A stretch of 26,270 nt of DNA from CAYLXN01 sp964388235 (GTDB taxonomy: Bacteria; Patescibacteriota; Saccharimonadia; Saccharimonadales; Saccharimonadaceae), in NCBI GenBank assembly GCA_964388235.1, contig CAYLXN010000009.1, positions 1 through 26,270 on the forward strand, written 5' to 3'. The position numbers were made by a program, and so were the translations under genes. The notes beneath the pieces are model-generated. The model saw nothing but the letters and a program-made list of their open reading frames with translations, made no database searches and had not been told where the DNA came from. Positions 15,245 to 22,651 of this stretch are shown one piece after another (within the stretch, counting starts at the first letter, position 1; each line of letters starts with the position of its first letter).

Positions 15245-16465
15245 TTAACGTGATCCAAACAGGCTTTTTATCCGACCAAACAAGCCGCCAGTTGAAGGCT
15301 TATGATCGGTCAACCCAGCCCAATCGTGACTTTGTTTTTGATCAAGCAACATCAAACCGACAGCCGTCGCAAATTCAGGACCATCGACTTTTTCAATAAT
15401 TCCTTTTAGCGGTAATGGTGATTTGACTTCAGCCACCAAGCGCAAAGCATTTTTGACAAAATTATCAATGCCTTTTAATTTGGCGCCACCACCAGTCAAA
15501 ATCGCCCCACTCGGCAATTTACCAGCATAACCAGCAGTTTTCAGGCGATCATAAATCTCCTCAAACATCTCTTCCAGTCGAGCTTCGACGATTTCATCGA
15601 TGTCTTGCAAGCTAAATTCGTGTGTTTTGCGATTGACTTTTACTGAAACTCGCTTCGTCGAATCTCGGAAAATAGCGCTAGCATGCTCCAGTTTGACTAG
15701 TTCAGCAATTTCAGGTGTTGTCTCTAGTCCGACTGCCAAATCATTGGTAATATTCACCGAACCGATCGGCAAAACTGACACGTATTGCAGATCGCCCTCT
15801 TCAAAAATTGCCATGCTGGTGGTCGAACCACCCATGTCAATTACCATCACCCCGTTTTCGCGCTGAGTTTCATTGAGTACTGCTTCAGCCGCCGCAACTG
15901 GAGAAACAATCATCTGATTTGGGGTCAAAGTAGCAGTTTCAGTGACTTTGTGTAAGTTGGTCACATGAGGTGTCATCGCAGAAATCACGCTGGCGTCGAT
16001 CTCCAGCCGAGAGCCAGCCATACCGATCGGGTCTTTGATCCCACCTTGACCATCAAGAATATAATCATGAGCGACAACCGACAAAATTTCTCGGTTGGCG
16101 GGAATTTTGCCAGTCGTAGCGACATCTTCAAGCCGAATCAGATCCTCCTCAACCACTCCGTCCGAAGAACCAAGGGCAATCATGCCACTAGTTTTGGTTG
16201 ACAAAATACCTGCACCGTTGATATTAATGGTCGCTTGGTTGATTTCTTGGCCGCACATCCGCTCAACTTTGCCTAAAGCATTGTCGATAGCCACCGACGG
16301 AGCATCGAGTTTAGCTACAATACCCTTGCGCATACCCTTGCTCTCGGCTTCGCCAACACCAATGATTGTCACCTGGTCTTGATCATCAACACTACCAACG
16401 ACAGCCCGAACCGTCACCGTGCCAATATCAACTCCAGCAATAATTCTTGAAGATTTTTCTTGCAT
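15245..16465 (-). CDS. ftsA: Cell division protein FtsA
   Basis: A 406-aa actin-like ATPase that anchors FtsZ to the membrane. The phosphate-1 motif GVDIGTVTVRAVVG opens the protein, the SHS2-type 1C domain follows, VMVIDMGGSTTSMAIF is phosphate-2 and ILTGGGAKLKGI is the adenosine motif. The last residues, LFGRIKSLFGSR, form a short amphipathic membrane-targeting helix, as in the family. The -10 box ends 6 nt before the ATG, so the mRNA seems leaderless. First gene of ftsA-ftsZ-thioredoxin-like. Confidence 0.96.
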   Translation of the reverse strand: MQEKSSRIIAGVDIGTVTVRAVVGSVDDQDQVTIIGVGEAESKGMRKGIVAKLDAPSVAIDNALGKVERMCGQEINQATININGAGILSTKTSGMIALGSSDGVVEEDLIRLEDVATTGKIPANREILSVVAHDYILDGQGGIKDPIGMAGSRLEIDASVISAMTPHVTNLHKVTETATLTPNQMIVSPVAAAEAVLNETQRENGVMVIDMGGSTTSMAIFEEGDLQYVSVLPIGSVNITNDLAVGLETTPEIAELVKLEHASAIFRDSTKRVSVKVNRKTHEFSLQDIDEIVEARLEEMFEEIYDRLKTAGYAGKLPSGAILTGGGAKLKGIDNFVKNALRLVAEVKSPLPLKGIIEKVDGPEFATAVGLMLLDQKQSHDWAGLTDHKPSTGGLFGRIKSLFGSR

Positions 16466-16471
16466 ATAAAC

Positions 16472-16480
16472 ATTATATCA
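16472..16480 (-). promoter_or_regulatory. Extended -10 promoter of ftsA (leaderless)
   Basis: TGATATAAT on the minus strand, then GTTTAT and the ATG: a six-base gap with no ribosome-binding site. Just upstream TTGC-ATCATAA-GCAA is a small inverted repeat that could be a binding site; no -35 box at standard spacing. Confidence 0.7.
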
Positions 16481-16524
16481 TATTGCTTATGATGCAAGAA
16501 GGCTTTTGTGAAAGAATTTACAAA

Positions 16525-19095
16525 TTATTGTTCGAGGTTTTCAACAACTTCGAGCATCAACTGAAGATCTTTTTCGATAAGTTTATATATTTCTGCGGTT
16601 TTTAACTGTAAAGCATTACTTCCGCCCCTACTCCATTTCTTGATGGAATCTTGAGCTTCAGTCATCAATTGCTTCAGTCTATCGGTTTTTTGCTGGTCAC
16701 TTCCATTAGTAATGACTTCGGCCACAATCCTAGCTCCTTCTTTGTAAGGAGCTTCTTTTATAGCTAAATCTTTTAATTCGTCCCTAGGAGTAGTTAATTC
16801 CGCCGCTGGATCCTTCTGGAGATCCTTTAGAAGAACATCCTTTAATGCCCCCTTTTCATTTTTCTTAAAGATAGCATTCCAAATATTAAAGTGTTCTGTT
16901 GATTTTCCCTTACTCAACAGATTGCCACGATCACTGATTTCCACATAATATTGTTTCATGGTCTCAGTATTTGGATTAGCGAGAGCATTCATCATTGCAT
17001 AGTCAAGAAAATCTTCTCTTTTCTTCCGCTCCTCTTCTAATTTTTCCGCTTCAGCTTGCTTTAATATCTCAATATGCTTAGCCACAATACGATTCGTCCC
17101 AAATCCTTTTGAAACATTTTCCTCATAATCATATCCAGCTTGTTTAATTTTTTCCAAAGTAGCTGTCATTAATTCAGATCCTGGCTGAATCTCTAGTCTC
17201 TCAAGGTTCTTATACAACCCCTCAGCCCCAATATCCCTACTTTTGATTAAAGAATCCAAAAAACCTTCTTTGTCGTATAAGCTATAAAATTTTCTCCCTT
17301 GTGAGAAAACATCTATCAATGTCTGACCCTCGTTGATTTGGAGTAGTTTATCCATCACACCTACCAATGAAGAATGGCTGACTAATTTGTCAAAATTTCT
17401 TGCCTCTTTTATTCTGTCTATAGAACCTGTTTCGGAAAGAAGATCAATGATTTCCTCCGAACTTTTCCTTTTAAAAGCCTTATCTTTAATTTGTTTAAAT
17501 TCCGTGGTGTTGCCGTACGATTCTAGAATTTTCTTCACCTGTCGTCTTTTGCGCCAATCATTAAAGCGATCTCGAATTGTTCGTCTTTTGTTTGGCACCA
17601 AATCTGGCTCTGATCCATCATCAAGCTCATCGTCAATAATTACATCACTACCTAAATCCTCCATCCGAGTCCGCGTTTTACGAATAATATCAGAAACGGC
17701 CTTCATTTCATCATCTAACTCTTTCATCCGCTTTTTGTCATTGGCTTCCATGGCCTTTTGACGTTCAGCTTGAAGAGCTTTTAGTCTTTCACCATCCTTA
17801 TCCATTTTTTCTTGGAGAGTTAGTATTTCAGATTTTAGTTTGTCACTATCTTTATCTCCGTTTTTATCGTCATCGGGTTCTGGACTGTCGTCACCTTCTC
17901 TGCCCATAATTCGATCATAGTCAAGTCGCATTTGGTGGATAAGATCAGACAGCTTATTTCTTTCTGCCTCTATTTTTTTGGCTTTTTCTTGATCGCCATC
18001 CGCTAGAGCCTTTTCATACTCAGCTTGCAAAGATTTTAAACTCTCTCCTGACCTGAATATCTTTTCTTGTAGATTTTTAATATAATTTTCTTTGTATTTG
18101 CCCTCAAACTCGGCCTCCACTTCGTATTGTCGCTGCGAAGCGTATTTGTCAATTAAATCTTGAAAATTAGCCAGCTTGTCCGCATCTTCTTCTGGATCTT
18201 TAAGCATATCAACCAATTCGGCATTGGTGGCTTTTTTGATTTTATCGTAATCGTCAGCATAATTACCTTTCAACTGCGCCTCAACCTTAACATAACGACG
18301 AGGTAATTCCTGCTGAACAAAAGCTCTAGTCTCTGGAGGAAGATTCTTTATGGCTTCAAACTTATCATTGTAGTCAGAGCTTCTTTTTTGGTTATTGTCT
18401 TTGTCTGGATTTTTCTGGCCATCACCATCCAAAGCATTATTTACACGGTCTCTAGCATTGTCAATTTTTTGCTGTTTTTGCTTGTCCGCGATTTCTTTTT
18501 CCCCTTCTTCAAGGCCCTCTTCAATCTCTCTTTCGATACCATAGTCGTAATTTTTTGAACTTCTAAAATCTTCTAAGAGTTCAGCCAGCTTATTAGAATG
18601 AAGATCAAACGCTTCTTTAGCCCTTTTATAAGGACTTGTAGTAAAGCTCCCGTCCAGATCAGAACTGATTGTCGGTTCATTGTCTTTGATTCGCTGCATT
18701 TCAGCCTGATACTGCAAAATGTGTCGCATATGACTAAAAAGCCTCTTAACTTCAAGCGTATCTTTTTTAGCTTCATAGTCTTTCATTGCTTCTTCGTGAG
18801 ATAAATTCTTAACAATTCTCTCTCGGTCTTCTATGAGACCATCTCTGATATACTCCCCATACGTGGTGTTTGAGTCAAAATCTTCAGGATTAGCTCCTGC
18901 CTGAAGTTTATTGAAGTAAGCCTGGGCTTCTGCAAAAGCCTCTTTACCCTCTTCGGTATCTAAATCTAAGTCTTCAATATACTTCTCAAGGAAAAAGTCC
19001 ATCCATTCTTCCTCCTTCTTCTTGCGCTCTCGTTCCTTTTTTTCCCGTAAGCTAGCTTCTAGGTCTATATTATTATTTGATGTAGGCTTCTCCAT
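16525..19095 (-). CDS. Large soluble coiled-coil protein with internal duplication, hypothetical
   Basis: An 856-aa, strongly charged protein with no signal peptide, membrane helix or recognised enzymatic motif. Residues 18-30 are almost only Lys, Arg and Glu. A duplicated coiled-coil unit is visible: 342-408 and 427-498 both begin LQEK, contain LK(S/A)LQAE and an A(L/M)..G/ND.. turn, and end in an acidic (E/S)PD segment. A shorter echo (YVKVEAQLKGNY at 268-279 and QYEVEAEFEGKY at 323-334) precedes it. From about 505 a basic stretch (RDRFNDWRKRRQVKK) leads to a helical C-terminal half. It has its own promoter and AAAAGGAAAC before the ATG, and lies upstream of ftsA. A scaffold near the division site is possible but unproven. 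Confidence 0.75.
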   Translation of the reverse strand: MEKPTSNNNIDLEASLREKKERERKKKEEEWMDFFLEKYIEDLDLDTEEGKEAFAEAQAYFNKLQAGANPEDFDSNTTYGEYIRDGLIEDRERIVKNLSHEEAMKDYEAKKDTLEVKRLFSHMRHILQYQAEMQRIKDNEPTISSDLDGSFTTSPYKRAKEAFDLHSNKLAELLEDFRSSKNYDYGIEREIEEGLEEGEKEIADKQKQQKIDNARDRVNNALDGDGQKNPDKDNNQKRSSDYNDKFEAIKNLPPETRAFVQQELPRRYVKVEAQLKGNYADDYDKIKKATNAELVDMLKDPEEDADKLANFQDLIDKYASQRQYEVEAEFEGKYKENYIKNLQEKIFRSGESLKSLQAEYEKALADGDQEKAKKIEAERNKLSDLIHQMRLDYDRIMGREGDDSPEPDDDKNGDKDSDKLKSEILTLQEKMDKDGERLKALQAERQKAMEANDKKRMKELDDEMKAVSDIIRKTRTRMEDLGSDVIIDDELDDGSEPDLVPNKRRTIRDRFNDWRKRRQVKKILESYGNTTEFKQIKDKAFKRKSSEEIIDLLSETGSIDRIKEARNFDKLVSHSSLVGVMDKLLQINEGQTLIDVFSQGRKFYSLYDKEGFLDSLIKSRDIGAEGLYKNLERLEIQPGSELMTATLEKIKQAGYDYEENVSKGFGTNRIVAKHIEILKQAEAEKLEEERKKREDFLDYAMMNALANPNTETMKQYYVEISDRGNLLSKGKSTEHFNIWNAIFKKNEKGALKDVLLKDLQKDPAAELTTPRDELKDLAIKEAPYKEGARIVAEVITNGSDQQKTDRLKQLMTEAQDSIKKWSRGGSNALQLKTAEIYKLIEKDLQLMLEVVENLEQ

Positions 19096-19144
19096 CGTCG
19101 TTTCCTTTTTAGTTTAATTGATATTTCTTATACTATATTCTTTA

Positions 19145-19173
19145 ATTGTACCATTTTTGACTATTTTTTGCAA
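19145..19173 (-). promoter_or_regulatory. Promoter of the 856-aa coiled-coil gene
   Basis: Minus strand TTGCAA (19168-19173), 17-bp spacer, TACAAT (19145-19150). The leader of roughly 45 nt contains AAAAAGGAAAC just before the ATG. Confidence 0.7.
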
Positions 19174-19246
19174 GCATTTTGAGGATTATTTTTTCAGCTT
19201 GGCAAAATTGAAAAGACCAGAGGACATTTCGGCTTTTTCCCCAGCC

Positions 19247-19275
19247 TTGACTTTTTTAGCTAAATAATGCATAGT
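19247..19275 (+). promoter_or_regulatory. Possible plus-strand promoter upstream of the SocA/Panacea gene
   Basis: TTGACT (19247-19252), 17-bp spacer and CATAGT (19270-19275; four of six consensus bases). If active it starts a transcript near 19282 that would meet the hairpin at 19292-19331 almost at once. A second weak candidate (TTGCAC 19330-19335, TATTTT 19353-19358) lies closer to the gene. Confidence 0.35.
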
Positions 19276-19291
19276 ACTGACAGATTTGAGC

Positions 19292-19331
19292 TTGAGGCAA
19301 CAAAGAGAAACCCAAAGCCTCAATCTTTTTT
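19292..19331 (+). terminator. Terminator-like hairpin in the SocA/Panacea leader
   Basis: TTGAGGC (19292-19298) and GCCTCAA (19317-19323) are perfect reverse complements across an 18-nt loop, followed by TCTTTTTT. In the plus direction this is an intrinsic-terminator layout, although the loop is long. The minus direction has no T-run. It may be an attenuator, or the end of a very short RNA of about 50 nt. Confidence 0.5.
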
Positions 19332-19412
19332 GCACCTTACCTTAAAAATCTTTATTTTCAGTGTCGTGGGGATAACCCCTTAAATTTTCGGCGACTACTT
19401 GAGGAGGAAAAT

Positions 19413-19943
19413 ATGAAATACAGTGCAATTCATGTTGCGGCATATTTAATTAATTATGCCATTGACAAAAAAACTCCTATATCGAACCTAGAGCTGCAAA
19501 ATTTGCTATTCTATGTTCAAGATGAGTATAGTAGGTTAAACGGAGGCAGTGGTGGTATATTCACAGAAGAGATAATTGCCACTGACTGCGGACCTTTAGT
19601 TTCAGAGGTCTACAGTATATATAAAATAAATTTCAACGAAAAGATAACAAAAAAACAAACCATCCATGAAGAGTATTACACAACAGATGGGAAAGAATGG
19701 AAGTATAGAGATATAAACTCCATAATAAGCAACCGAGACAAGATGTTTATAAACAAAGTTTTCAGGCAGCATATAGGTGAAAACTTAATCACTGCCTCTT
19801 TAAAGATAAAAGATAAAATTATCAAAAATAAAAAGCAAACAACAGCCGTTTTTAGGAACAACCGGAGACAATTGCTTACCAAAGATAAAGGGCGGAAATA
19901 TTCAAGAAAAACCCGAAAAGCCCGAAGAAAATATAGATTTTAG
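19413..19943 (+). CDS. SocA/Panacea-domain protein (DUF4065-like), orphan
   Basis: A 176-aa plus-strand protein. Residues 1-70 match the Panacea/SocA pattern: AIHVAAYLINYAIDKKTPISNLELQNLLFYVQ, then EEIIATDCGPLVSEVYSIYK. Panacea domains act as antitoxins or protease-adaptor-like proteins and usually sit next to a toxin gene; none is adjacent here. The C terminus after about 140 becomes very basic (KDKGRKYSRKTRKARRKYRF), unlike the family; another frame over the same DNA gives an acidic tail, so a late frameshift cannot be excluded, though the annotated stop lies just before the terminator. AT-rich with many ATA and AGA codons, unlike its neighbours, and on the opposite strand: probably acquired. 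Strong GAGGAGG ribosome-binding site. Confidence 0.8.
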   Translation: MKYSAIHVAAYLINYAIDKKTPISNLELQNLLFYVQDEYSRLNGGSGGIFTEEIIATDCGPLVSEVYSIYKINFNEKITKKQTIHEEYYTTDGKEWKYRDINSIISNRDKMFINKVFRQHIGENLITASLKIKDKIIKNKKQTTAVFRNNRRQLLTKDKGRKYSRKTRKARRKYRF

Positions 19944-19945
19944 CC

Positions 19946-19971
19946 AAAAGCAGGCATCGCCTGCTTTTTTT
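19946..19971 (+). terminator. Intrinsic terminator between the SocA/Panacea gene and map
   Basis: GCAGGC-ATC-GCCTGC (19950-19964), extended by A-T pairs and followed by seven T on the plus strand, 2 nt after the SocA/Panacea stop. In the minus direction the same stem is followed by TTTTGG, so it may also end the convergent map operon. Confidence 0.9.
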
Positions 19972-19987
19972 ATTTCTGGTTGCAAAA

Positions 19988-20755
19988 TTATGGTTTGAGT
20001 TGGGTCAAAATCTCATGACCAGTTTCGGTCACCAGCACGGTGTGCTCGAAGTGAGCCGCCAGCGAACCATCGGCCATTTCGATCGTCCAATTATCGGTTG
20101 GTGAGGTTTTGATCCGCTCACCGCCCAGACTCGCCATCGGCTCAATCGCCAAGGTGTCACCCGCACTCAAAATTGGTCCACGCCCCCGTCGGCCGTAATT
20201 AGGAATCTCGGGCGGCATATGCATTTCTTGCCCGACACCATGCCCGACCAGCTCTCGAATTATCCCCAAACGGGATTTTTTTAATTGCTTTTCAATCGCC
20301 GCCGAAATATCACCAATCCGCGCTCCAGCTTTAACCTCCGCAATTCCCGCTTCAAGCGATTTTTGGGTGTTAATCAGCAAATGTTTAACTGCGCCTTGAG
20401 GTTTTTCGCCAATCATCATCGTGAAAGCCGAATCAACTTTCATTTGTTTATAAGTAATTGTCAAATCAAATCCGACTAAATCGCCAGCCGCAAATGGCGT
20501 CTGATTTGGCACGCCGTGCACCAATCCTTGGTTGACTGAAATACAAATACAGCCAGGAAAATTCACCTCAGGCTCACGGTAAGTCGGTTCCGCACCAGCG
20601 GCTTGAATCCACTGCTCTACCTGAGCGTCAACTTCAGTACCTGTCATTCCAACTTTGACAAATTCTCTGATTTGCTGCAAAATCCGCGCCAAAACTTGCC
20701 CACCTTGGCGCATCGCCTCGATCTGGGCTGCCGTTTTACTTGGCTGCAACGACAC
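19988..20755 (-). CDS. map: Methionine aminopeptidase, type I
   Basis: A 255-aa enzyme that removes the initiator methionine from new proteins. All five metal ligands of the family are visible: Asp in VGFDLTITY, Asp in MKVDSAFTM, His in GHGVGQEMH, Glu in LAIEPM and Glu in AHFEHTVLV; the substrate-site His is in LVHGVPN. No N-terminal zinc-finger extension. It starts with GTG inside the end of adk (20-nt overlap), so it is translationally coupled and is last in rpsU-yqeY-adk-map. Confidence 0.95.
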   Translation of the reverse strand: MSLQPSKTAAQIEAMRQGGQVLARILQQIREFVKVGMTGTEVDAQVEQWIQAAGAEPTYREPEVNFPGCICISVNQGLVHGVPNQTPFAAGDLVGFDLTITYKQMKVDSAFTMMIGEKPQGAVKHLLINTQKSLEAGIAEVKAGARIGDISAAIEKQLKKSRLGIIRELVGHGVGQEMHMPPEIPNYGRRGRGPILSAGDTLAIEPMASLGGERIKTSPTDNWTIEMADGSLAAHFEHTVLVTETGHEILTQLKP

Positions 20756-21284
20756 TTTGGATTTCTCTAACTACTTGCTCATGAATCTCTTCAATTGATG
20801 GTCGCCCGTCAATTTTTATCAACGGAATCCCTCGTTTTTCAAATTCCGCCATCACTGGCTTGGTTTTAGTCTCAAAAATTTCCAAACGTTCAGTAATTGC
20901 CTCTGGCTGATCATCAGCTCGATTGCGTTTCGCTAATCGCTCACGAATCTCTTGCTCTGGCACATCGATCAACACCGCCGCCTCGATCGGGTGATTATTC
21001 AGTTTACAAAAATTAAATAGCCAAGCCGCCTGCTCTAGCTCTCGAGGATAGCCGTCCATGACGATGTCGGTATTTTGCCGATCTTCGATGTATTTTTGAA
21101 CCAAAAAATTGACTATATCTGGATCAACCAACTTGCCGGTACTCAGAGATTTGTTGATTTTTGGATCATCTTGGTATTCACGCAGCAGCGAGCCAGCACT
21201 CATATGCAACCAGCCCAATTTATCAGCTAATAATTCCGACTGAACACTTTTACCAGACCCCGCTAGACCAAAAAATATAATCAT
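20736..21284 (-). CDS. adk: Adenylate kinase, short-LID form
   Basis: A 182-aa nucleoside monophosphate kinase expected to interconvert ATP + AMP and 2 ADP. P-loop GLAGSGKS at 6-13 (GPPGSGKGT in typical Adk), HMSAGSLLRE in the AMP-binding part, MDGYPRELEQA (DGFPR in most), and RNRADDQPEAITERLEIF after a very short LID with no zinc-finger cysteines. The departures from consensus leave room for another nucleotide kinase of the same family. AGGAG precedes the ATG; the gene lies between yqeY and map. adk-map is a common pair but usually follows secY in the ribosomal protein operon, not rpsU-yqeY. Confidence 0.85.
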   Translation of the reverse strand: MIIFFGLAGSGKSVQSELLADKLGWLHMSAGSLLREYQDDPKINKSLSTGKLVDPDIVNFLVQKYIEDRQNTDIVMDGYPRELEQAAWLFNFCKLNNHPIEAAVLIDVPEQEIRERLAKRNRADDQPEAITERLEIFETKTKPVMAEFEKRGIPLIKIDGRPSIEEIHEQVVREIQSVVAAK

Positions 21285-21314
21285 TTTTACTCCTATTAAT
21301 TCTATTTAAGTTAA

Positions 21315-21782
21315 CTAATTTTTGAGATTTTTAAGTTTCTGTTGAATAATTTTAGCGATCATTGCCCCGTCAGCTTGATTGCCAACTTTTGACTTGATCG
21401 CGCCGATCAACTTGCCTTGATTGGCCGGAACTAACTCCAAACCAACTTCTGCCGCCACTTGATCAACCAGTTTACTCAATTCTTCCTCGCTCAGTTGCTC
21501 AGGCAAATATTGACTGATCAGCTCAGCTTCAGCTTTTTCTTTGTCAGCCGCCTCTTGACGACCAGATTGAGCGTAAATTTCAGCTGATTCGCGGCGTTTT
21601 TTGACCTCACGAGCCAATAATTGCTCAACTTCAGCATCAGCTAGCCCGGTTTCACGCTTGCCTAGCTTGACTTCTTGATTGATAATTTCCGCCCGAATCA
21701 GCTTCAGACTATCGGCGACAAAACGATTGCCGCTCTTAAAAGCGGCTTTATAATCGTCATTGATTTGGTCCCAAAGGGACAC
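21315..21782 (-). CDS. yqeY: GatB/YqeY-domain protein
   Basis: A 155-aa YqeY-family protein: helical N-terminal part (LWDQINDDYKAAFKSGNR), EVKKRRESAEIYAQSGRQE in the middle, LISQYLPEQLSEEEL, and a C-terminal tRNA-amidotransferase-like domain ending GNQADGAMIAKIIQQKL. The tail domain resembles GatB and is thought to bind tRNA; the exact role is unknown. Its GTG start shares a base with the rpsU stop (TAGTG), the common rpsU-yqeY arrangement. Confidence 0.92.
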   Translation of the reverse strand: MSLWDQINDDYKAAFKSGNRFVADSLKLIRAEIINQEVKLGKRETGLADAEVEQLLAREVKKRRESAEIYAQSGRQEAADKEKAEAELISQYLPEQLSEEELSKLVDQVAAEVGLELVPANQGKLIGAIKSKVGNQADGAMIAKIIQQKLKNLKN

Positions 21783-21997
21783 TAGCGAACCCCTAATTTC
21801 ATCTTAGCGGTTTTGTCTTCACGACGTTGTCGAGAAATAATCGCCGCCTGACGGCGTTCGGTTTTGGACATTGGTTTGCTAAAACGCATCGTGCCTTTTT
21901 TAGTCGACAAAACGCCACTCTGAAGCACCTTGCGGTTGAAGCGTCGAATGATATTTTCGCTCGCTTCTTTGTCATCTTTTCTTGTAACTTGTACCAT
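21782..21997 (-). CDS. rpsU: 30S ribosomal protein bS21
   Basis: A 71-aa bS21, a small basic protein of the 30S subunit close to the anti-Shine-Dalgarno end of 16S rRNA. SENIIRRFNRKVLQSGVL and the basic C terminus (RREDKTAKMK) are typical. First gene of rpsU-yqeY-adk-map. The -10 box ends 8 nt before its ATG, so the mRNA has virtually no leader. Confidence 0.93.
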   Translation of the reverse strand: MVQVTRKDDKEASENIIRRFNRKVLQSGVLSTKKGTMRFSKPMSKTERRQAAIISRQRREDKTAKMKLGVR

Positions 21998-22005
21998 AAT
22001 TTACT

Positions 22006-22034
22006 ATTTTACCAGATTGAATCGATTTTCACAA
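22006..22034 (-). promoter_or_regulatory. Promoter of rpsU-yqeY-adk-map
   Basis: Minus strand TTGTGA (22029-22034), 17-bp spacer ending TGG, TAAAAT (22006-22011), then eight bases to the ATG. Confidence 0.7.
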
Positions 22035-22042
22035 CTGCTATT

Positions 22043-22576
22043 TTACTCATAACTCCCAGTTGTCCACCAGGCTTCTGGACCCCAGTCTCGATCCGTGCAC
22101 TTAAAACCAGGCGAAGTAGTGTTAGTTGCCGGTTTAGCATCGGCATTAATCGCCTGCAAAATAAAGTAGGGTTTGTTTTGAGGACAAGCATACAACCCAG
22201 CGGAATAAAGATAGTATTGATAAAAATGGCTGCTGTCATTAACCGGATCGATAATTGCCTTGTCTAAATAGCCCTTTGTCACCAAGTCATCTAAAAACTT
22301 CTTTCCGTCCGCCTTTGGAACATGACTAACCTCCCAACCATCATGACCCGTCTGGCCTACTGCCACAGGATACTCACCGTGATCAATTTTATATCGCTCC
22401 AAAGCCGTGGTAATCGCTTTCATATCCGATAGCCGCTGCGCATCCCGGGCTCGGTTTTGCACGCCAGTGTAGGTCACCATCGTGATGGCTGCTAGTATGC
22501 CGATGATTACGATTACAATTAATAGCTCGACAATGGTGAAGCTTGGTTTAAATAACTTTTTTCCTTTCATGATCAT
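22043..22576 (-). CDS. Type IV pilin-like protein (prepilin)
   Basis: A 177-aa prepilin: short basic leader, then SFTIVELLIVIVIIGILAAI, the class III signal helix with Glu at +5 (E17). The residue before the cleavage site is Ser12 where prepilins nearly always have Gly, so processing by PilD may be reduced or depend on a tolerant peptidase. After the helix the sequence YTGVQNRARDAQRLSDMKAI is typical of Saccharibacteria-like pilins, followed by a globular domain with two cysteines that may form a disulfide loop (YACPQ ... FKCTD). Two ATG codons lie close together (22576 and 22570); the second would give a shorter leader. Monocistronic. Confidence 0.88.
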   Translation of the reverse strand: MIMKGKKLFKPSFTIVELLIVIVIIGILAAITMVTYTGVQNRARDAQRLSDMKAITTALERYKIDHGEYPVAVGQTGHDGWEVSHVPKADGKKFLDDLVTKGYLDKAIIDPVNDSSHFYQYYLYSAGLYACPQNKPYFILQAINADAKPATNTTSPGFKCTDRDWGPEAWWTTGSYE

Positions 22577-22583
22577 AAACCAC

Positions 22584-22611
22584 AGTTTAGCATAAGTATT
22601 ATAGTTAACAA
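22584..22611 (-). promoter_or_regulatory. Possible promoter of the pilin gene
   Basis: Minus strand TTGTTA (22606-22611), 16-bp spacer ending TGC, TAAACT (22584-22589), seven bases before the first ATG. A TATAAT further upstream (within the spacer) is an alternative that would leave a leader of about 14 nt. Confidence 0.5.
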
Positions 22612-22651
22612 AGCCTATTAAAGCGACTGATCTAATATGCTTTGGCGAACA

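Larger units (their letters stand above)
19096..19412. other. 317-bp divergent intergenic region
   Basis: The only gene-free stretch over 300 bp. It holds the minus-strand promoter of the coiled-coil gene, a possible plus-strand promoter at 19247-19275, a plus-strand terminator-like hairpin at 19292-19331, a small GGGG-ATAA-CCCC inverted repeat at 19368-19379, and the ribosome-binding site GAGGAGG before the SocA/Panacea gene. No open frame of note. Confidence 0.7.
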
